DNA of 64,000 bases from Streptomyces graminofaciens (GCF_030294945.1 NZ_AP018448.1:7532001-7596000), one strand, 5' to 3'; shown: positions 9,148 to 17,789, numbered from the stretch's first letter. Made by a program: numbers and translations. The notes: generated by a model from the sequence alone, not told the origin.

Positions 9148-10242
9148 GTGGCGGGAGCCATCACCAATGACCGGCAGTCCGCCGCCGAGGGGCGGCAGGG
9201 CGGACCGTTGATCGTCACCGAGGACCCGGAACTACTGGACGACCTGCTGCGCCTGTGCGCGGCCGCCGGCGCCGAACCGCAGGTCCATCACGGGGTGCCG
9301 GAGGGCAGGGGCAGTTGGGAGGCGCCGCCGCTCGTGCTCGTCGGCGACGACGCCGTGGGGCGCGTCCGCGGAGTCGGGCCCCGGCGTGGAGTCGTCCTCG
9401 TCGGCAAGGACCAGGACGACCCCGGGGTCTGGCGGCGGGCCATGGAGATCGGCGCGGACCATGTGCTGATGCTGCCGGACGGCGAGCAGTGGCTCGTCGA
9501 CCGCATCGCCGACGTGGCCGAGGGCGTCGGCAGACCCGCGCTCACCGTCGGCGTCATCGGCGGCCGCGGCGGCGCCGGGGCGTCAACCCTGGCCTGCGCG
9601 CTCGCCATCACCTCGGCGCGGCAGGGCAGGCGCACCCTGCTCGTCGACACCGATCCGCTGGGCGGCGGACTCGACGTCCTCCTGGGCGCGGAAGCGGCCG
9701 AGGGGCTGCGCTGGCCGGCGTTCGCGGCCTCGCGCGGCCGGGTCGGCGGCGGCGCCCTGGAGGAGTCGCTGCCCGAACTGCACTCCCTGCGGGTCCTCAG
9801 CTGGGACCGCGGCGACTCGGTCACCATCCCGCCCCAGGCCGTCCGCGCGGTGCTCGCCGCCGGCCGGCGGCGCGGCGGAACGGTGGTCGTCGATCTGCCC
9901 CGCCGCATCGACGAGGGCGTGGCCGAGGCCCTCGCCCAGGTCGATCTGGGCCTCCTGGTGGTCCCGGCCGAACTGCGCGCCGTCGCGGCGTCCGCACGGG
10001 TGGCCTCCGTCTGCGGGATGGTCCTGCGCGATCTGCGGGTGGCGGTACGGGGGCCGTACGCGCCCGGCCTCGACGACCACGAGGTGGCCCGGCTGCTGGG
10101 CCTGCCGCTCGCGGGCGAGGTGCCTGCCGAGACGGGCCTGACGGACGGCCGCAAACCGCCCGGGGGCGTCGCACGCGGACCGCTCGCACGGTTCTGCGAG
10201 GGGTTCTGGGAGCGAGTGCTGGTCGGGGGTGAGACCGGATGA
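9148..10242 (+). CDS. ssd: Septum site-determining protein Ssd (CpaE-like)
   Basis: 364 residues. The N-terminal ~130 residues form a receiver-like domain lacking an evident phosphoacceptor Asp. The C-terminal half is a MinD/CpaE-type ATPase: GVIGGRGGAGASTLA is a deviant Walker A, TLLVDTDPLGGGLD follows, and TVVVDLPRR marks Walker B. Such proteins head actinobacterial Tad clusters (Rv3660c in M. tuberculosis) and affect septation when overproduced; here the protein is probably the localisation factor of the secretion system. GTG at 9148 follows CTGGAG. It overlaps tadA by 4 bp (ATGA), showing translational coupling. Repeats and a DnaA box lie upstream. Confidence 0.92.
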   Translation: MAGAITNDRQSAAEGRQGGPLIVTEDPELLDDLLRLCAAAGAEPQVHHGVPEGRGSWEAPPLVLVGDDAVGRVRGVGPRRGVVLVGKDQDDPGVWRRAMEIGADHVLMLPDGEQWLVDRIADVAEGVGRPALTVGVIGGRGGAGASTLACALAITSARQGRRTLLVDTDPLGGGLDVLLGAEAAEGLRWPAFAASRGRVGGGALEESLPELHSLRVLSWDRGDSVTIPPQAVRAVLAAGRRRGGTVVVDLPRRIDEGVAEALAQVDLGLLVVPAELRAVAASARVASVCGMVLRDLRVAVRGPYAPGLDDHEVARLLGLPLAGEVPAETGLTDGRKPPGGVARGPLARFCEGFWERVLVGGETG

Positions 10243-11420
10243 ACGGGAGCACTGACGACGGGCTGTTGGACGGCGTACGACAGTGGCTCGTCGAGAGCGG
10301 CTCCGAGCCGACACCCGCACGCGTGGCACAGGCCCTGCGGGAGCGGGGACGGGTGCTCGGGGACGCCGAAGTGCTCGGTGCCGCCGCGCGGTTGCGATCG
10401 GAGTTGGTCGGCAGCGGACCGCTGGAGCCGCTCCTCGCCGACCCGTCCGTCACCGACGTACTGGTGTCGGCGCCCGACCGGGTGTGGGTGGACCGGGGCG
10501 GCGGCCTGGAGCTGACGGCGGTGTCGTTCCCGGACGCGGCGGCCGTACGACGGCTCGCGCAGCGCCTGGCGGCCGTCGCCGGACGGCGGCTCGACGACGC
10601 CCGGCCCTGGGTGGACGCCCGGCTTCCGGACGGCACCCGCCTGCACGCGGTGCTGCCCCCGGTGGCCGTGGGCTCGACATGCCTGTCCCTGCGGGTCGTA
10701 CGGCCCCGGGCGTTCACGCTCGACGAGCTGGTCACGGCGGGGACGGTCCCGCCCGGCGGAGAGCGGGTGCTGCGGGCGCTGATCCGTGCCCGGCTGTCGT
10801 ACGTCATCAGCGGCGGGACCGGCTGTGGCAAGACGACGCTGCTGAGCGCGCTGCTCGGGCTGGTCGATCACGGCGAGCGGATCGTGCTCGCCGAGGACTC
10901 GGCGGAGCTGCGGCCCGACCATCCGCATGTGGTGCGGCTGGAGGGCAGACCCGCCAACCAGGAGGGCGCGGGTCTCGTCGAACTGCAGGACCTGGTGCGG
11001 CAGGCGTTGCGGATGCGGCCGGATCGGCTGGTCGTGGGGGAGGTGCGCGGGTCCGAGGTCGTGTCCTTGCTGGCGGCCTTGAACACGGGCCACGAGGGCG
11101 GCTGCGGGACCCTGCACGCCAACGCGGCGGGGCAGGTGCCGGCCCGGCTGGAGGCGCTCGGTACGGCCGCCGGGCTCGATCGGGCCGCGCTGCACAGCCA
11201 GTTGGCGGCCGCGCTGTCGGTGGTGCTGCACCTCGTGCGGGACCGGGACGGGCGGCGGCGGATCGCCGAGATCCATGTGCTGGAAAGGGACCCGTCGGGG
11301 CTGGTGGTGACCGTGCCCGCGCTGCGGTGGGGCGCGGAGGCGTTCGTGTACGAGCGGGGCTGGGAGCGGCTGCGGGGGCTGCTTCGAGGAGGTGAGGGCT
11401 GTGCTGACGGGGGCCGGTGA
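10239..11420 (+). CDS. tadA: TadA-type secretion ATPase
   Basis: 393 residues, cytosolic hexameric ATPase of type II/IV secretion that would drive assembly of the Flp-like pilin coded downstream. Visible features: N-terminal helical region, PLLADPSVTDVLV strand typical of the family, Walker A GGTGCGKTT (about 190-198), the acidic box AEDSAELRP, Walker B RPDRLVVGEVRG, and the His box TGHEGGCGTLHAN. Length is normal for the helicase/secretion-neighbourhood ATPase group. The start ATG overlaps the ssd stop, and the 3' end overlaps the tadB start region. Confidence 0.93.
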   Translation: MNGSTDDGLLDGVRQWLVESGSEPTPARVAQALRERGRVLGDAEVLGAAARLRSELVGSGPLEPLLADPSVTDVLVSAPDRVWVDRGGGLELTAVSFPDAAAVRRLAQRLAAVAGRRLDDARPWVDARLPDGTRLHAVLPPVAVGSTCLSLRVVRPRAFTLDELVTAGTVPPGGERVLRALIRARLSYVISGGTGCGKTTLLSALLGLVDHGERIVLAEDSAELRPDHPHVVRLEGRPANQEGAGLVELQDLVRQALRMRPDRLVVGEVRGSEVVSLLAALNTGHEGGCGTLHANAAGQVPARLEALGTAAGLDRAALHSQLAAALSVVLHLVRDRDGRRRIAEIHVLERDPSGLVVTVPALRWGAEAFVYERGWERLRGLLRGGEGCADGGR

Positions 11421-12261
11421 GATGTCGGTCGGGGCGGCCGCGGCGTGTGCCGGGGCGGCCGCCTGGATGCTGTCGGGCGGCGGACGGGACGCCGGGGCTC
11501 GGCGGGCACGACTGCTGCTCGCCGGAGGCGGACCGGTGGGGCCGCCGCCCTGGGAGCAGGCGGTCGTCCGGGTGCGGAGGCTGCGGGCCGAGTGGTGGGC
11601 GCCGGCGGTCGGGCTGGTGGTCGCGGTGCTGGGCGCGTCGGTGCTGCCGGTGCTCGCGGGTGCGGCCGGGGTGCCGCTGCTGAGGCGGGTGCGGCGGGCG
11701 GCCGAGGCGCGCCGGGCCCGGGAGCGGCGGGGCGACGCGGTGATCGCCCTGTGCACGACGCTCGCCGGGGAGGTGCGGGCCGGACGGCAGCCGGGTGAGG
11801 CGCTGCTGCGGGCCGCACAGGACTCGGACGGGCTAGGCGAGGCCCGGGCGGTGGTGCTGGCGGCGGCACGGTTCGGCGGCGATGTACCGGGCGCGCTGGC
11901 CGACGCGGCACGCCAGCCGGGCGCCGAGGGGCTGCTGGGGCTCGCCGCGTGTTGGCGGGTGGCCGTGGACCGGGGTGCGGGGCTGGCCGCCGGGCTCGAC
12001 CGCCTGGAGGGTGCCCTGCGGGCCGAGCGGGACCAACGGGCCGACCTGCGGGCCCAGTTGGCGGGTGCCAGATCCACAGCGGTGATGCTCGCCGGGCTCC
12101 CTGTGCTGGGCCTGCTGCTGGGCACGGCGCTGGGCGCCGACCCGCTGCACGTGGTGCTGCACAGCGCCGCCGGGATGGGGTGCCTGCTGGTCGGGGCGGT
12201 GCTGGAGGGCGCCGGGTTGTGGTGGGTACTGCGGATCGTGCGAGGGGCGGAGGCGGCATGA
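11401..12261 (+). CDS. tadB: TadB-like secretion membrane protein
   Basis: 286 residues, Ala/Gly/Leu/Val rich, with hydrophobic stretches near the N-terminus, at WWAPAVGLVVAVLGASVLPVLAG, and at the C-terminus (TAVMLAGLPVLGLLLGTALGA and the final helix). The soluble middle carries the type II secretion F-domain pattern (LCTTLAGEVRAGRQPGEALLRAA). Inner-membrane platform partner of TadA. GTG at 11401 is preferred because GAGGAGG lies 8 bp upstream; the longer frame from 11392 would place that site on top of the start codon. The last ~100 bp are repeated just downstream. Confidence 0.88.
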   Translation: MLTGAGEMSVGAAAACAGAAAWMLSGGGRDAGARRARLLLAGGGPVGPPPWEQAVVRVRRLRAEWWAPAVGLVVAVLGASVLPVLAGAAGVPLLRRVRRAAEARRARERRGDAVIALCTTLAGEVRAGRQPGEALLRAAQDSDGLGEARAVVLAAARFGGDVPGALADAARQPGAEGLLGLAACWRVAVDRGAGLAAGLDRLEGALRAERDQRADLRAQLAGARSTAVMLAGLPVLGLLLGTALGADPLHVVLHSAAGMGCLLVGAVLEGAGLWWVLRIVRGAEAA

Positions 12262-12362
12262 GCGGGGTGTGGCACAGCGCCGTCGGGTTGGGCTGTCGGC
12301 CGGTCGGGGGCGCGGGCCTGCAGTGGGTGCCGCGAATCGTGCGGGGAGCTGAGGCGGCATGA
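12258..12362 (+). CDS. 34-residue micro-ORF from tandem duplication of the tadB 3' end
   Basis: Starts at the ATG that overlaps the tadB stop and ends at the stop that overlaps the tadC start, so both junctions read GGCATGAGC. Its product, ending in WVPRIVRGAEAA, mirrors the tadB C-terminus (HSAAGMGC, then WVLRIVRGAEAA) with a small internal deletion. This shows that about 100 bp of tadB (from about 12158) was copied in tandem. The duplication keeps translational coupling from tadB to tadC through a tiny ORF. Whether the peptide has any role is unknown; it may act only as a coupling spacer. Confidence 0.7.
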   Translation: MSGVWHSAVGLGCRPVGGAGLQWVPRIVRGAEAA

Positions 12363-13147
12363 GCGACGAAGTTATCCACAGGCTGGGGGTGGTGGTCGGA
12401 GCGGTCGTGGGACTGTGGTGGCTGGCCCGCTCGTTCGACACCGCCCGACGCGAGCGACGGTTGCGCGCACGGCTGGGCGCGGTACTGGCCCTGTCGGCGG
12501 CGCCGCCGGAGCGAAGCCTCGCACTACGGGCCGCCGCACTGCGGTGGCTGCCCGTAGCGGGAGTGGTGTGCGGCGGCTGGGTGCTGGTCGGCGGCCTCTT
12601 GGGGTTGTTGGTCGGACTGGGCGCCGGGGTCGGGGCCTGGCAGTGGCTGCGGCGGTCACGGCGTGACGACGGCTCGACAGAGGTGTACGACGCTGCCGGC
12701 GCCGCGCGCCAACTGCCCCTCGCCGCCGATCTGCTGGCGGCCTGCATCGCGGCCGGGGCGGGCCCTGGAGTGGCAGCGCAGGCGGTCGGGGACGCCCTGG
12801 GCGGACCCGTGGGGGAGCGGCTGGCCAGAGGGGCAGCCGAGGCACGGCTCGGGGGCGAACCGGCCGAGGCGTGGCGTGCGCTCGCCGCGCTGCCGGGGGC
12901 TCGGGCGCTGGCACGGCTGCTGGAGCGGGCCGACGACTCCGGCGTCCCGGCGGCCGTCCCGGTGGCTCGTCTCGCCGCAGAGGCCCGCGCCGAGTGGGGG
13001 CGCTCGGCGACCGAACGGGCCCGCAAGGCCGCCGTGATGGTCACCGCGCCGGTGGGGCTGTGCTTCCTGCCCGCCTTCATCGCGGTCGGGGTGCTGCCGG
13101 TGGTGATCGGGCTGGCGGACGGGTTGTTGGGCGGGGGCGGTGGATGA
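12359..13147 (+). CDS. tadC: TadC-like secretion membrane protein
   Basis: 262 residues with N-terminal membrane segments (VVVGAVVGLWWLARSF and WLPVAGVVCGGWVLVGGLLGLLVG), a soluble type II secretion F domain (QLPLAADLLAACIAAGAGPGVA through LLERADDSGVPAA), and a C-terminal helix pair (APVGLCFLPAFIAVGVLPVVIGLADGLL). Second platform protein beside TadB. The ATG overlaps the duplicated micro-ORF by 4 bp. An E. coli-type DnaA box, TTATCCACA, falls in its first codons, probably by chance. Confidence 0.88.
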   Translation: MSDEVIHRLGVVVGAVVGLWWLARSFDTARRERRLRARLGAVLALSAAPPERSLALRAAALRWLPVAGVVCGGWVLVGGLLGLLVGLGAGVGAWQWLRRSRRDDGSTEVYDAAGAARQLPLAADLLAACIAAGAGPGVAAQAVGDALGGPVGERLARGAAEARLGGEPAEAWRALAALPGARALARLLERADDSGVPAAVPVARLAAEARAEWGRSATERARKAAVMVTAPVGLCFLPAFIAVGVLPVVIGLADGLLGGGGG

Positions 13148-13228
13148 ACAGGGGGGGCTGAGCACGAAGTGACAGCGACGAGCAGTGATGACCAGTGGTG
13201 AACGGAACAGAACCTCACGGGGGTTGAA

Positions 13229-13453
13229 ATGTACAAGGCAGTGCGAGAAGCGGTACGGGTTCGTGTGGTCGGGGCCCTGATGCTCCGGGTGCGGGCGGCG
13301 CGCCGGGACGCGGGGATGGTCACCTCCGAGTACGCGGTGGGGATCATCGCGGCGGTGGCCTTCGCGGCCGTGCTCTACAAGGTGGTGACCAGCGGGCAGG
13401 TCCAGGCGGAGCTGCAGCAGATCGTGGGGCGGGCGCTCAGTGGCGGGGCGTGA
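13229..13453 (+). CDS. Flp pilin-like protein (DUF4244)
   Basis: 74 residues. After a basic leader of about 28 residues comes a type IV prepilin-like site: Gly followed by MVTSEYAVG, with Glu at the +5 position, then a single hydrophobic helix (IIAAVAFAAVLYKVV). Such small proteins are the presumed major subunit exported by actinobacterial Tad systems. No prepilin peptidase gene is in the window. ATG at 13229 has GGGGG/TTGA upstream. An 81-bp gap after tadC may carry a processing or promoter signal, which is consistent with pilin being made in excess. Confidence 0.85.
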   Translation: MYKAVREAVRVRVVGALMLRVRAARRDAGMVTSEYAVGIIAAVAFAAVLYKVVTSGQVQAELQQIVGRALSGGA

Positions 13454-13835
13454 GCGGCGACGGAGCGGGCGCGGGGCGGCCCTGCGCGGCGACGGCGGGT
13501 TCGTGACGGCCGAGGCGGCCATGGCCCTGCCGGTGCTGGTGCTCTTCGCGATGGCGCTGGTGTGGGCTCTGCTCGCCGCGTGCTCCCAGATCCAGTGCGT
13601 GGACGCGGCCAGGACCGGGGCGCGGGCGGCGGCCCGCCAGGACTCGCCGGGTGCGGTCGAGGCGGCGGCCAGACGGGCGGCGCCGGACGGGGCGAAGGTC
13701 AGCGTGGGCCGCGAGGGCGACTTCGTCCGAGTGGTCGTCTCGGCCCACGTGCCCGGGCCGGACGGGCTGGGGCTCGACCTGAGCCATGAGGCGGTGGCGC
13801 TCGCGGAGGAGACGGTGGGGGTGGGGAGCGGGTGA
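13440..13835 (+). CDS. TadE-like minor pseudopilin
   Basis: 131 residues with a GTG start inside the last codons of the pilin gene (14-bp overlap). A short Arg-rich leader is followed by GGFVTAEAAMALPVLVLFAMALVWALLAA, the TadE pattern of a Glu-containing processing site and a single membrane helix, then a periplasmic-type domain starting QCVDAARTGARAAAR. It probably primes or caps the pilus. It is coupled to the next gene by a 4-bp overlap. Confidence 0.82.
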   Translation: MAGRERRRSGRGAALRGDGGFVTAEAAMALPVLVLFAMALVWALLAACSQIQCVDAARTGARAAARQDSPGAVEAAARRAAPDGAKVSVGREGDFVRVVVSAHVPGPDGLGLDLSHEAVALAEETVGVGSG

Positions 13836-14377
13836 GGACGAGAACGTGGCCCGGCCGACAGGCATGGGCCACCTCTGGGTCTAGGGCGTGGCTTGGCTTG
13901 CTGCTGCGGGTCTTCTCTGGGTCTGGGGCGTGGCCCGGCCTGCTGCCGCGTACCGCCTCGGGGTCTGGGGTGTGGCCGCGCATCCTGCCGCGTACCCCCT
14001 CGTGGCCTTGTCCGTGGCCCGCCCGGCCGCTGCGGGCCACCCGTTCGGACCGGGGCTCCGCGACCGTCTGGGCGGTGGGTGCGATCGCCATGCTGTGCGT
14101 CGTGTTCGGTGGAGTACTGGCCGTGGGCCAGGCCGTGGCGATCCGGCACCGTGCGGCGTCGGCGGCCGACCTCGCGGCGCTCGCGGCCGCCGACCACTGG
14201 ATGCGGGGCGGCGAGGGGGCCTGCGCGACGGCGGAACGGGTGGCGCGGGCACAGGGGAGCAGACTCGTGCGGTGCGAGGTCGAGGGAGAGATCTCGGACG
14301 TGACGGCGGCGTCGGCCATGGGCCCGCTGAGGGCCGAGGCGAGGGCGAGAGCGGGCCCGCCGGGAGCGCCCCGCTAG
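13832..14377 (+). CDS. TadE/TadG-like protein of the helicase/secretion neighbourhood
   Basis: 181 residues if GTG at 13832 is used. The conserved part is the C-terminal ~110 residues: RGSATVWAVGAIAMLCVVFGGVLAVGQAVAIRHRAASAADLAALAAA, a single helix followed by the TadG-like heptad region, with paired Cys residues. The N-terminal 15-56 are three 14-residue repeats of the form SGSGAWPGLLPRTA, coded by 42-bp units (13874-13999). Relatives are near 110-130 residues, so this extension is a local expansion or the true start lies downstream, for example GTG at 13970. Its 3' end overlaps the convergent helicase gene by 4 bp. Confidence 0.75.
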   Translation: MRTRTWPGRQAWATSGSRAWLGLLLRVFSGSGAWPGLLPRTASGSGVWPRILPRTPSWPCPWPARPLRATRSDRGSATVWAVGAIAMLCVVFGGVLAVGQAVAIRHRAASAADLAALAAADHWMRGGEGACATAERVARAQGSRLVRCEVEGEISDVTAASAMGPLRAEARARAGPPGAPR

Positions 14378-16833
14378 GCGCTGTCGTCCGGCGCCCCTCT
14401 CAGCAACTCGGTCAGCAGCCGGACGGCCCCCCGCTTGTGCAACGGCTCATTGCCGTTGCCGCACTTCGGGGACTGGATGCACGACGGGCACCCGGCGTCG
14501 CACTCGCACGCGGCGATGGCCTGGCGGGTGGCGGTGAGCCAGGAGCGGGCCGTGTGGAAGGCGCGCTCCGCGAAGCCGGCGCCGCCGGGGTGGCCGTCGT
14601 AGACGAAGACCGTCGGGAGCAGGGTGTCGGGGTGCAGTGGGACGGACACGCCGCCGATGTCCCAGCGGTCGCAGGTCGCGAACAGCGGCAGCATGCCGAT
14701 CGAGGCGTGTTCGGCGGCGTGCAGGGCGCCGCCGAGGATCTCGGGGTTGATCCGGGCCGCGTCCAGCTGGTCCTCGGTGACCGTCCACCACACGGCACGG
14801 GTGCGCAGCGTACGAGGAGGGAGGTCGAGTTTGGTCTCGCCGAGCACCTCACCGGTGATGAGGCGTCGACGGAGGAAGGAGACGACCTGGTTCGTGACTT
14901 CGACGGAGCCGTAGCACAACCGGCCCTCGCCCCAGGGGACTTCGGTGTCGGTCTCCAGGACGGAGATGGACGTCGTGTCGCGGGCGACCGTCGAATACGG
15001 CGGGTCGGCCTGTTCGACCAGGGCGACGGAGTCCTCCAGGTCCAGTTCGCGCACCAGGTACGTACGGCCCTGGTGCAGATGGACCGCGCCCTCGTGGACG
15101 GTGGTGTGGGCGGCGCCCGCGTCGACCGTGCCGAGCAGGCGGCCCGTGCCGGTCTCGACGACCTGGACGGGGCGGCCGCCCTGGCCCCGGATGTCGGTCA
15201 GGTCGGCGGCCCGTTCGCGGCGCGTCCAGTGCCAGGCCTTGGTCCGGCGGCGGAGCAGCTGCGCGGCCTCCAGCTGGGGCAGCAGCTCCTCGCAGGCCGG
15301 GCCGAACAGCCTGAGGTCCTCCTCGGTCAGCGGCAGTTCCGCGGCGGCGGCGCACAGGTGAGGGGCGAGGACGTACGGGTTGTCGGGGTCGAGGACGGTG
15401 GACTCCACCGGCTGGTCGAACAGGGCCTCGGGGTGGTGGACCAGGAAGGTGTCCAGCGGGTCGTCGCGGGCCACCAGGACGGCGAGGGCTCCCTGGCCGG
15501 AGCGGCCCGCGCGGCCCGCCTGCTGCCACAGGGAGGCCCGCGTGCCCGGGTAGCCGGCGATGAGGACCGCGTCCAGGCCGGAGATGTCGACGCCGAGCTC
15601 CAGGGCGGTCGTCGCGGCGAGGCCGAGGAGTTCGCCGGAGTGGAGGGCGCGTTCCAGGGCGCGGCGTTCCTCGGGGAGGTAGCCGCCCCGGTACGCCGCC
15701 ACGCGCCGGGCCAGGGAACGGTCGATTTCGGCCAGCCGCTCCTGGGCGATCACCGAGATCAGCTCGGCGCCGCGCCGGGAGCGTACGAAGGCGACCGAGC
15801 GGACTCCCTGGACGGTCAGGTCGGTCAGCAGATCGGCTGTCTCCGCGGTCGCTGTACGCCGTACCGGGGCGCCCTTCTCGCCGTGCAGCTCGGTGAGTGG
15901 GGGCTCCCAGAGGGCGAACACCAGTTCACCACGGGGTGAGGCGTCGTCGGCGACCTCGACCACCGGCAGGCCGGTCAGGCGGGACGCGGCCACCGACGGC
16001 TCGGCGGCGGTCGCCGAGGCCAGCAGGAAGACGGGCTCGGCGCCGTACCGGGCACACAGACGGCGTAGTCGGCGCAGCACCTGGGCGACATGTGAGCCGA
16101 AGACGCCGCGGTAGGTGTGGCACTCGTCGATGACGACGTACTTCAGGGCGCGCAGGAAGGAGGACCAGCGGGGGTGGGAGGGGAGGATCCCGCGGTGCAG
16201 CATGTCGGGGTTGGTGAGGACGTAGTTGGCGTACTGGCGCACCCACTCCCGCTCCTCGACCGGGGTGTCGCCGTCGTACACGGCGGGGCGTACGGCATTG
16301 CCGAGAGGTTGTGAAAGTTTTTTCACGGCTCGGTGCTGGTCGGCGGCCAGAGCCTTCGTGGGGGCCAGGTAGAGGGTGGTGGCGCCGCGGCCGTTGGGGG
16401 CCTCGGAGCCGTCCAGGAGGCGGGAGAGCACGGGGACGAGGTAGGCCAGTGATTTGCCCGAGGCGGTGCCCGTGGCGACGACGACCGAGTCGCCGTCGAG
16501 GGCGTGCTCGGCGACACGCGCCTGGTGGGCCCAGGGATGTTCGATTCCTGCCGCCTGGACGGCGGCGATCACTTCCGGACGGATCCGGTCAGGCCAGACG
16601 GCATGGCGGCCCGCGCGCGGGGGCACATGCTCCGTATGAGTGATGCGCGAAGCCCGGCTCGGCCCCGAGGCGAGCCGGTCCAGGACCGTGCCCGGCGAGG
16701 GGCTGGAGGCGGTGTCCGTCGAGGGTCGATCGGATCGGTGATTCTTGGCCATTGGCATCGAGTGTGTCACCGGCGTGACGGACAATGGAGCCAAGGCGTC
16801 GTGCACGCCTGCCGGTAAGTGATTGAATGCCAT
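14374..16833 (-). CDS. DECH-box helicase with C-terminal DUF1998 (MrfA-like)
   Basis: 819 residues. N-terminal RecA-like domain: ATGTASGKS (Walker A), LAPTKALAADQ (Ia), VVIDECHTYRG (DECH), LLASATAAEP (III). Second domain: FVRSRRGAEL, ALELGVDISGLDAVL and QQAGRAGRSGQG. The C-terminal domain ends with a four-Cys zinc site (CECDAGCPSCIQSPKCG). Relatives in Bacillus repair mitomycin damage; this gene always sits next to actinobacterial Tad genes, for unclear reasons. If ATG at 16833 is used, codon 6 is TTA, the rare leucine codon read by bldA tRNA. Met codons farther in (MPMAKNH, about residue 26) would avoid it. It is divergent from bldG. Confidence 0.93.
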   Translation of the reverse strand: MAFNHLPAGVHDALAPLSVTPVTHSMPMAKNHRSDRPSTDTASSPSPGTVLDRLASGPSRASRITHTEHVPPRAGRHAVWPDRIRPEVIAAVQAAGIEHPWAHQARVAEHALDGDSVVVATGTASGKSLAYLVPVLSRLLDGSEAPNGRGATTLYLAPTKALAADQHRAVKKLSQPLGNAVRPAVYDGDTPVEEREWVRQYANYVLTNPDMLHRGILPSHPRWSSFLRALKYVVIDECHTYRGVFGSHVAQVLRRLRRLCARYGAEPVFLLASATAAEPSVAASRLTGLPVVEVADDASPRGELVFALWEPPLTELHGEKGAPVRRTATAETADLLTDLTVQGVRSVAFVRSRRGAELISVIAQERLAEIDRSLARRVAAYRGGYLPEERRALERALHSGELLGLAATTALELGVDISGLDAVLIAGYPGTRASLWQQAGRAGRSGQGALAVLVARDDPLDTFLVHHPEALFDQPVESTVLDPDNPYVLAPHLCAAAAELPLTEEDLRLFGPACEELLPQLEAAQLLRRRTKAWHWTRRERAADLTDIRGQGGRPVQVVETGTGRLLGTVDAGAAHTTVHEGAVHLHQGRTYLVRELDLEDSVALVEQADPPYSTVARDTTSISVLETDTEVPWGEGRLCYGSVEVTNQVVSFLRRRLITGEVLGETKLDLPPRTLRTRAVWWTVTEDQLDAARINPEILGGALHAAEHASIGMLPLFATCDRWDIGGVSVPLHPDTLLPTVFVYDGHPGGAGFAERAFHTARSWLTATRQAIAACECDAGCPSCIQSPKCGNGNEPLHKRGAVRLLTELLRGAPDDSA

Positions 16834-16916
16834 CGCGGCTGGCGAACCGTCCCGGGGGCTTTCAAGCCGAGGTGTCCCGAGGGGCGAACGCTCGATAGCA
16901 AGGTGCTGGAGGATCC
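16834..16916 (+). promoter_or_regulatory. bldG promoter region
   Basis: The 83 bp between the divergent helicase and bldG starts must hold the bldG leader. In S. coelicolor two bldG promoters were mapped at roughly this distance upstream, so at least one probably overlaps the helicase 5' coding region. No confident -10/-35 pair is visible. A GGTGCTGGAGG ribosome site precedes the GTG. Confidence 0.5.
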
Positions 16917-17258
16917 GTGGACCTGTCCCTGTCGACCCGTACCGTCGGCGATCGTACGGTCGTCGAGGTCGGTGGCGAAATCGACGTTTATACCGCGCCC
17001 AAGCTGCGTGAGCAGCTGGTCGAGCTGGTCAACGACGGGAGTTTCCACCTCGTCGTCGACATGGAGGGCGTCGACTTCCTCGACTCCACCGGGCTCGGCG
17101 TGCTTGTGGGCGGACTGAAGCGAGTGCGGGCCCACGAGGGCTCGCTGCGACTGGTGTGCAACCAGGAGCGCATTCTGAAGATCTTCCGCATCACCGGTCT
17201 GACCAAGGTGTTCCCGATTCACACCTCGGTCGACGAAGCGGTGGCGGCCACCGACTGA
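16917..17258 (+). CDS. bldG: Anti-sigma factor antagonist BldG
   Basis: 113-residue STAS-domain protein needed in Streptomyces for aerial hyphae and antibiotics. When unphosphorylated it binds anti-sigma factors and so frees stress and developmental sigma factors. The phosphorylated serine is Ser57 in FLDSTGLGV, the classic SpoIIAA/RsbV site. Length and the sequence around Ser57 match S. coelicolor BldG as known. GTG start at 16917 with GGAGG nearby. The RsbW-like gene follows 108 bp later in the same orientation. Confidence 0.97.
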   Translation: MDLSLSTRTVGDRTVVEVGGEIDVYTAPKLREQLVELVNDGSFHLVVDMEGVDFLDSTGLGVLVGGLKRVRAHEGSLRLVCNQERILKIFRITGLTKVFPIHTSVDEAVAATD

Positions 17259-17366
17259 CCCCGCCCGCCCGGGCTCGCGCCCGGAACGGCCTGAGACAGA
17301 CGAGGGGGGACCGGGCCCGATCGGCCCGGTCCTCCGACAGCACGCCCGTAGTTCCGAGGGGGATGC

Positions 17367-17789
17367 ATGGCCACCGTTGAACTCCGCTTCAGCGCGCTGC
17401 CCGAGCACGTCAGGACCGCCCGACTGGTGGCGGCAGCGGTGGCGCGCAGGGCCGGAGTGGACGAGGCCGTCCTCGACGAGGTCAGGTTGGCCGTCGGCGA
17501 GGCGTGCACCCGTGCGGTCGGACTGCATCAGAGTGGCGGTATCTCGGCGCCGGTGCGGGTGTCGCTGATCGAGGAGGAGAAGCAGTTCGCCATCGAGGTC
17601 GGTGACGAAGCGCCGCACACCGTCCCGGGCGACAAGGCATCGGGCGGCGACGCGGACGTGGAGATCGAGGAGGACGACATGGGCCTCGCGGTCATCAGCG
17701 GCCTCGTCGACGACGTGGAGGTCACGGCGAGCGAGAACGGCGGTTTGATCCGTATGAGCTGGCCGACGCCGACGGTGGCTCTGTCCTGA
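17367..17789 (+). CDS. RsbW-like anti-sigma factor / protein kinase
   Basis: 140 residues of the GHKL ATPase fold: N-box-like LDEVRLAVGEACTRAV, a shortened lid, and GLAVISGLVDDVEV as the glycine-containing C-terminal motif. The acidic insertion (GGDADVEIEEDD) lies between them. In S. coelicolor the equivalent protein interacts with BldG. ATG follows GAGGGGGATGC. Transcription of the pair is probably closed by the hairpin at 17842. Confidence 0.92.
   Translation: MATVELRFSALPEHVRTARLVAAAVARRAGVDEAVLDEVRLAVGEACTRAVGLHQSGGISAPVRVSLIEEEKQFAIEVGDEAPHTVPGDKASGGDADVEIEEDDMGLAVISGLVDDVEVTASENGGLIRMSWPTPTVALS

Noticed and set aside
9288..12275. 995-codon open frame on the minus strand opposite ssd/tadA/tadB
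   Set aside because: It is antisense to three well-supported genes, has Arg/Pro/Ser-rich composition typical of GC-rich shadow frames, and no domain.
12372..12380. Second DnaA box TTATCCACA as part of an origin
   Set aside because: Single box inside the tadC coding region, no cluster of boxes, no dnaA or dnaN genes; not an origin.
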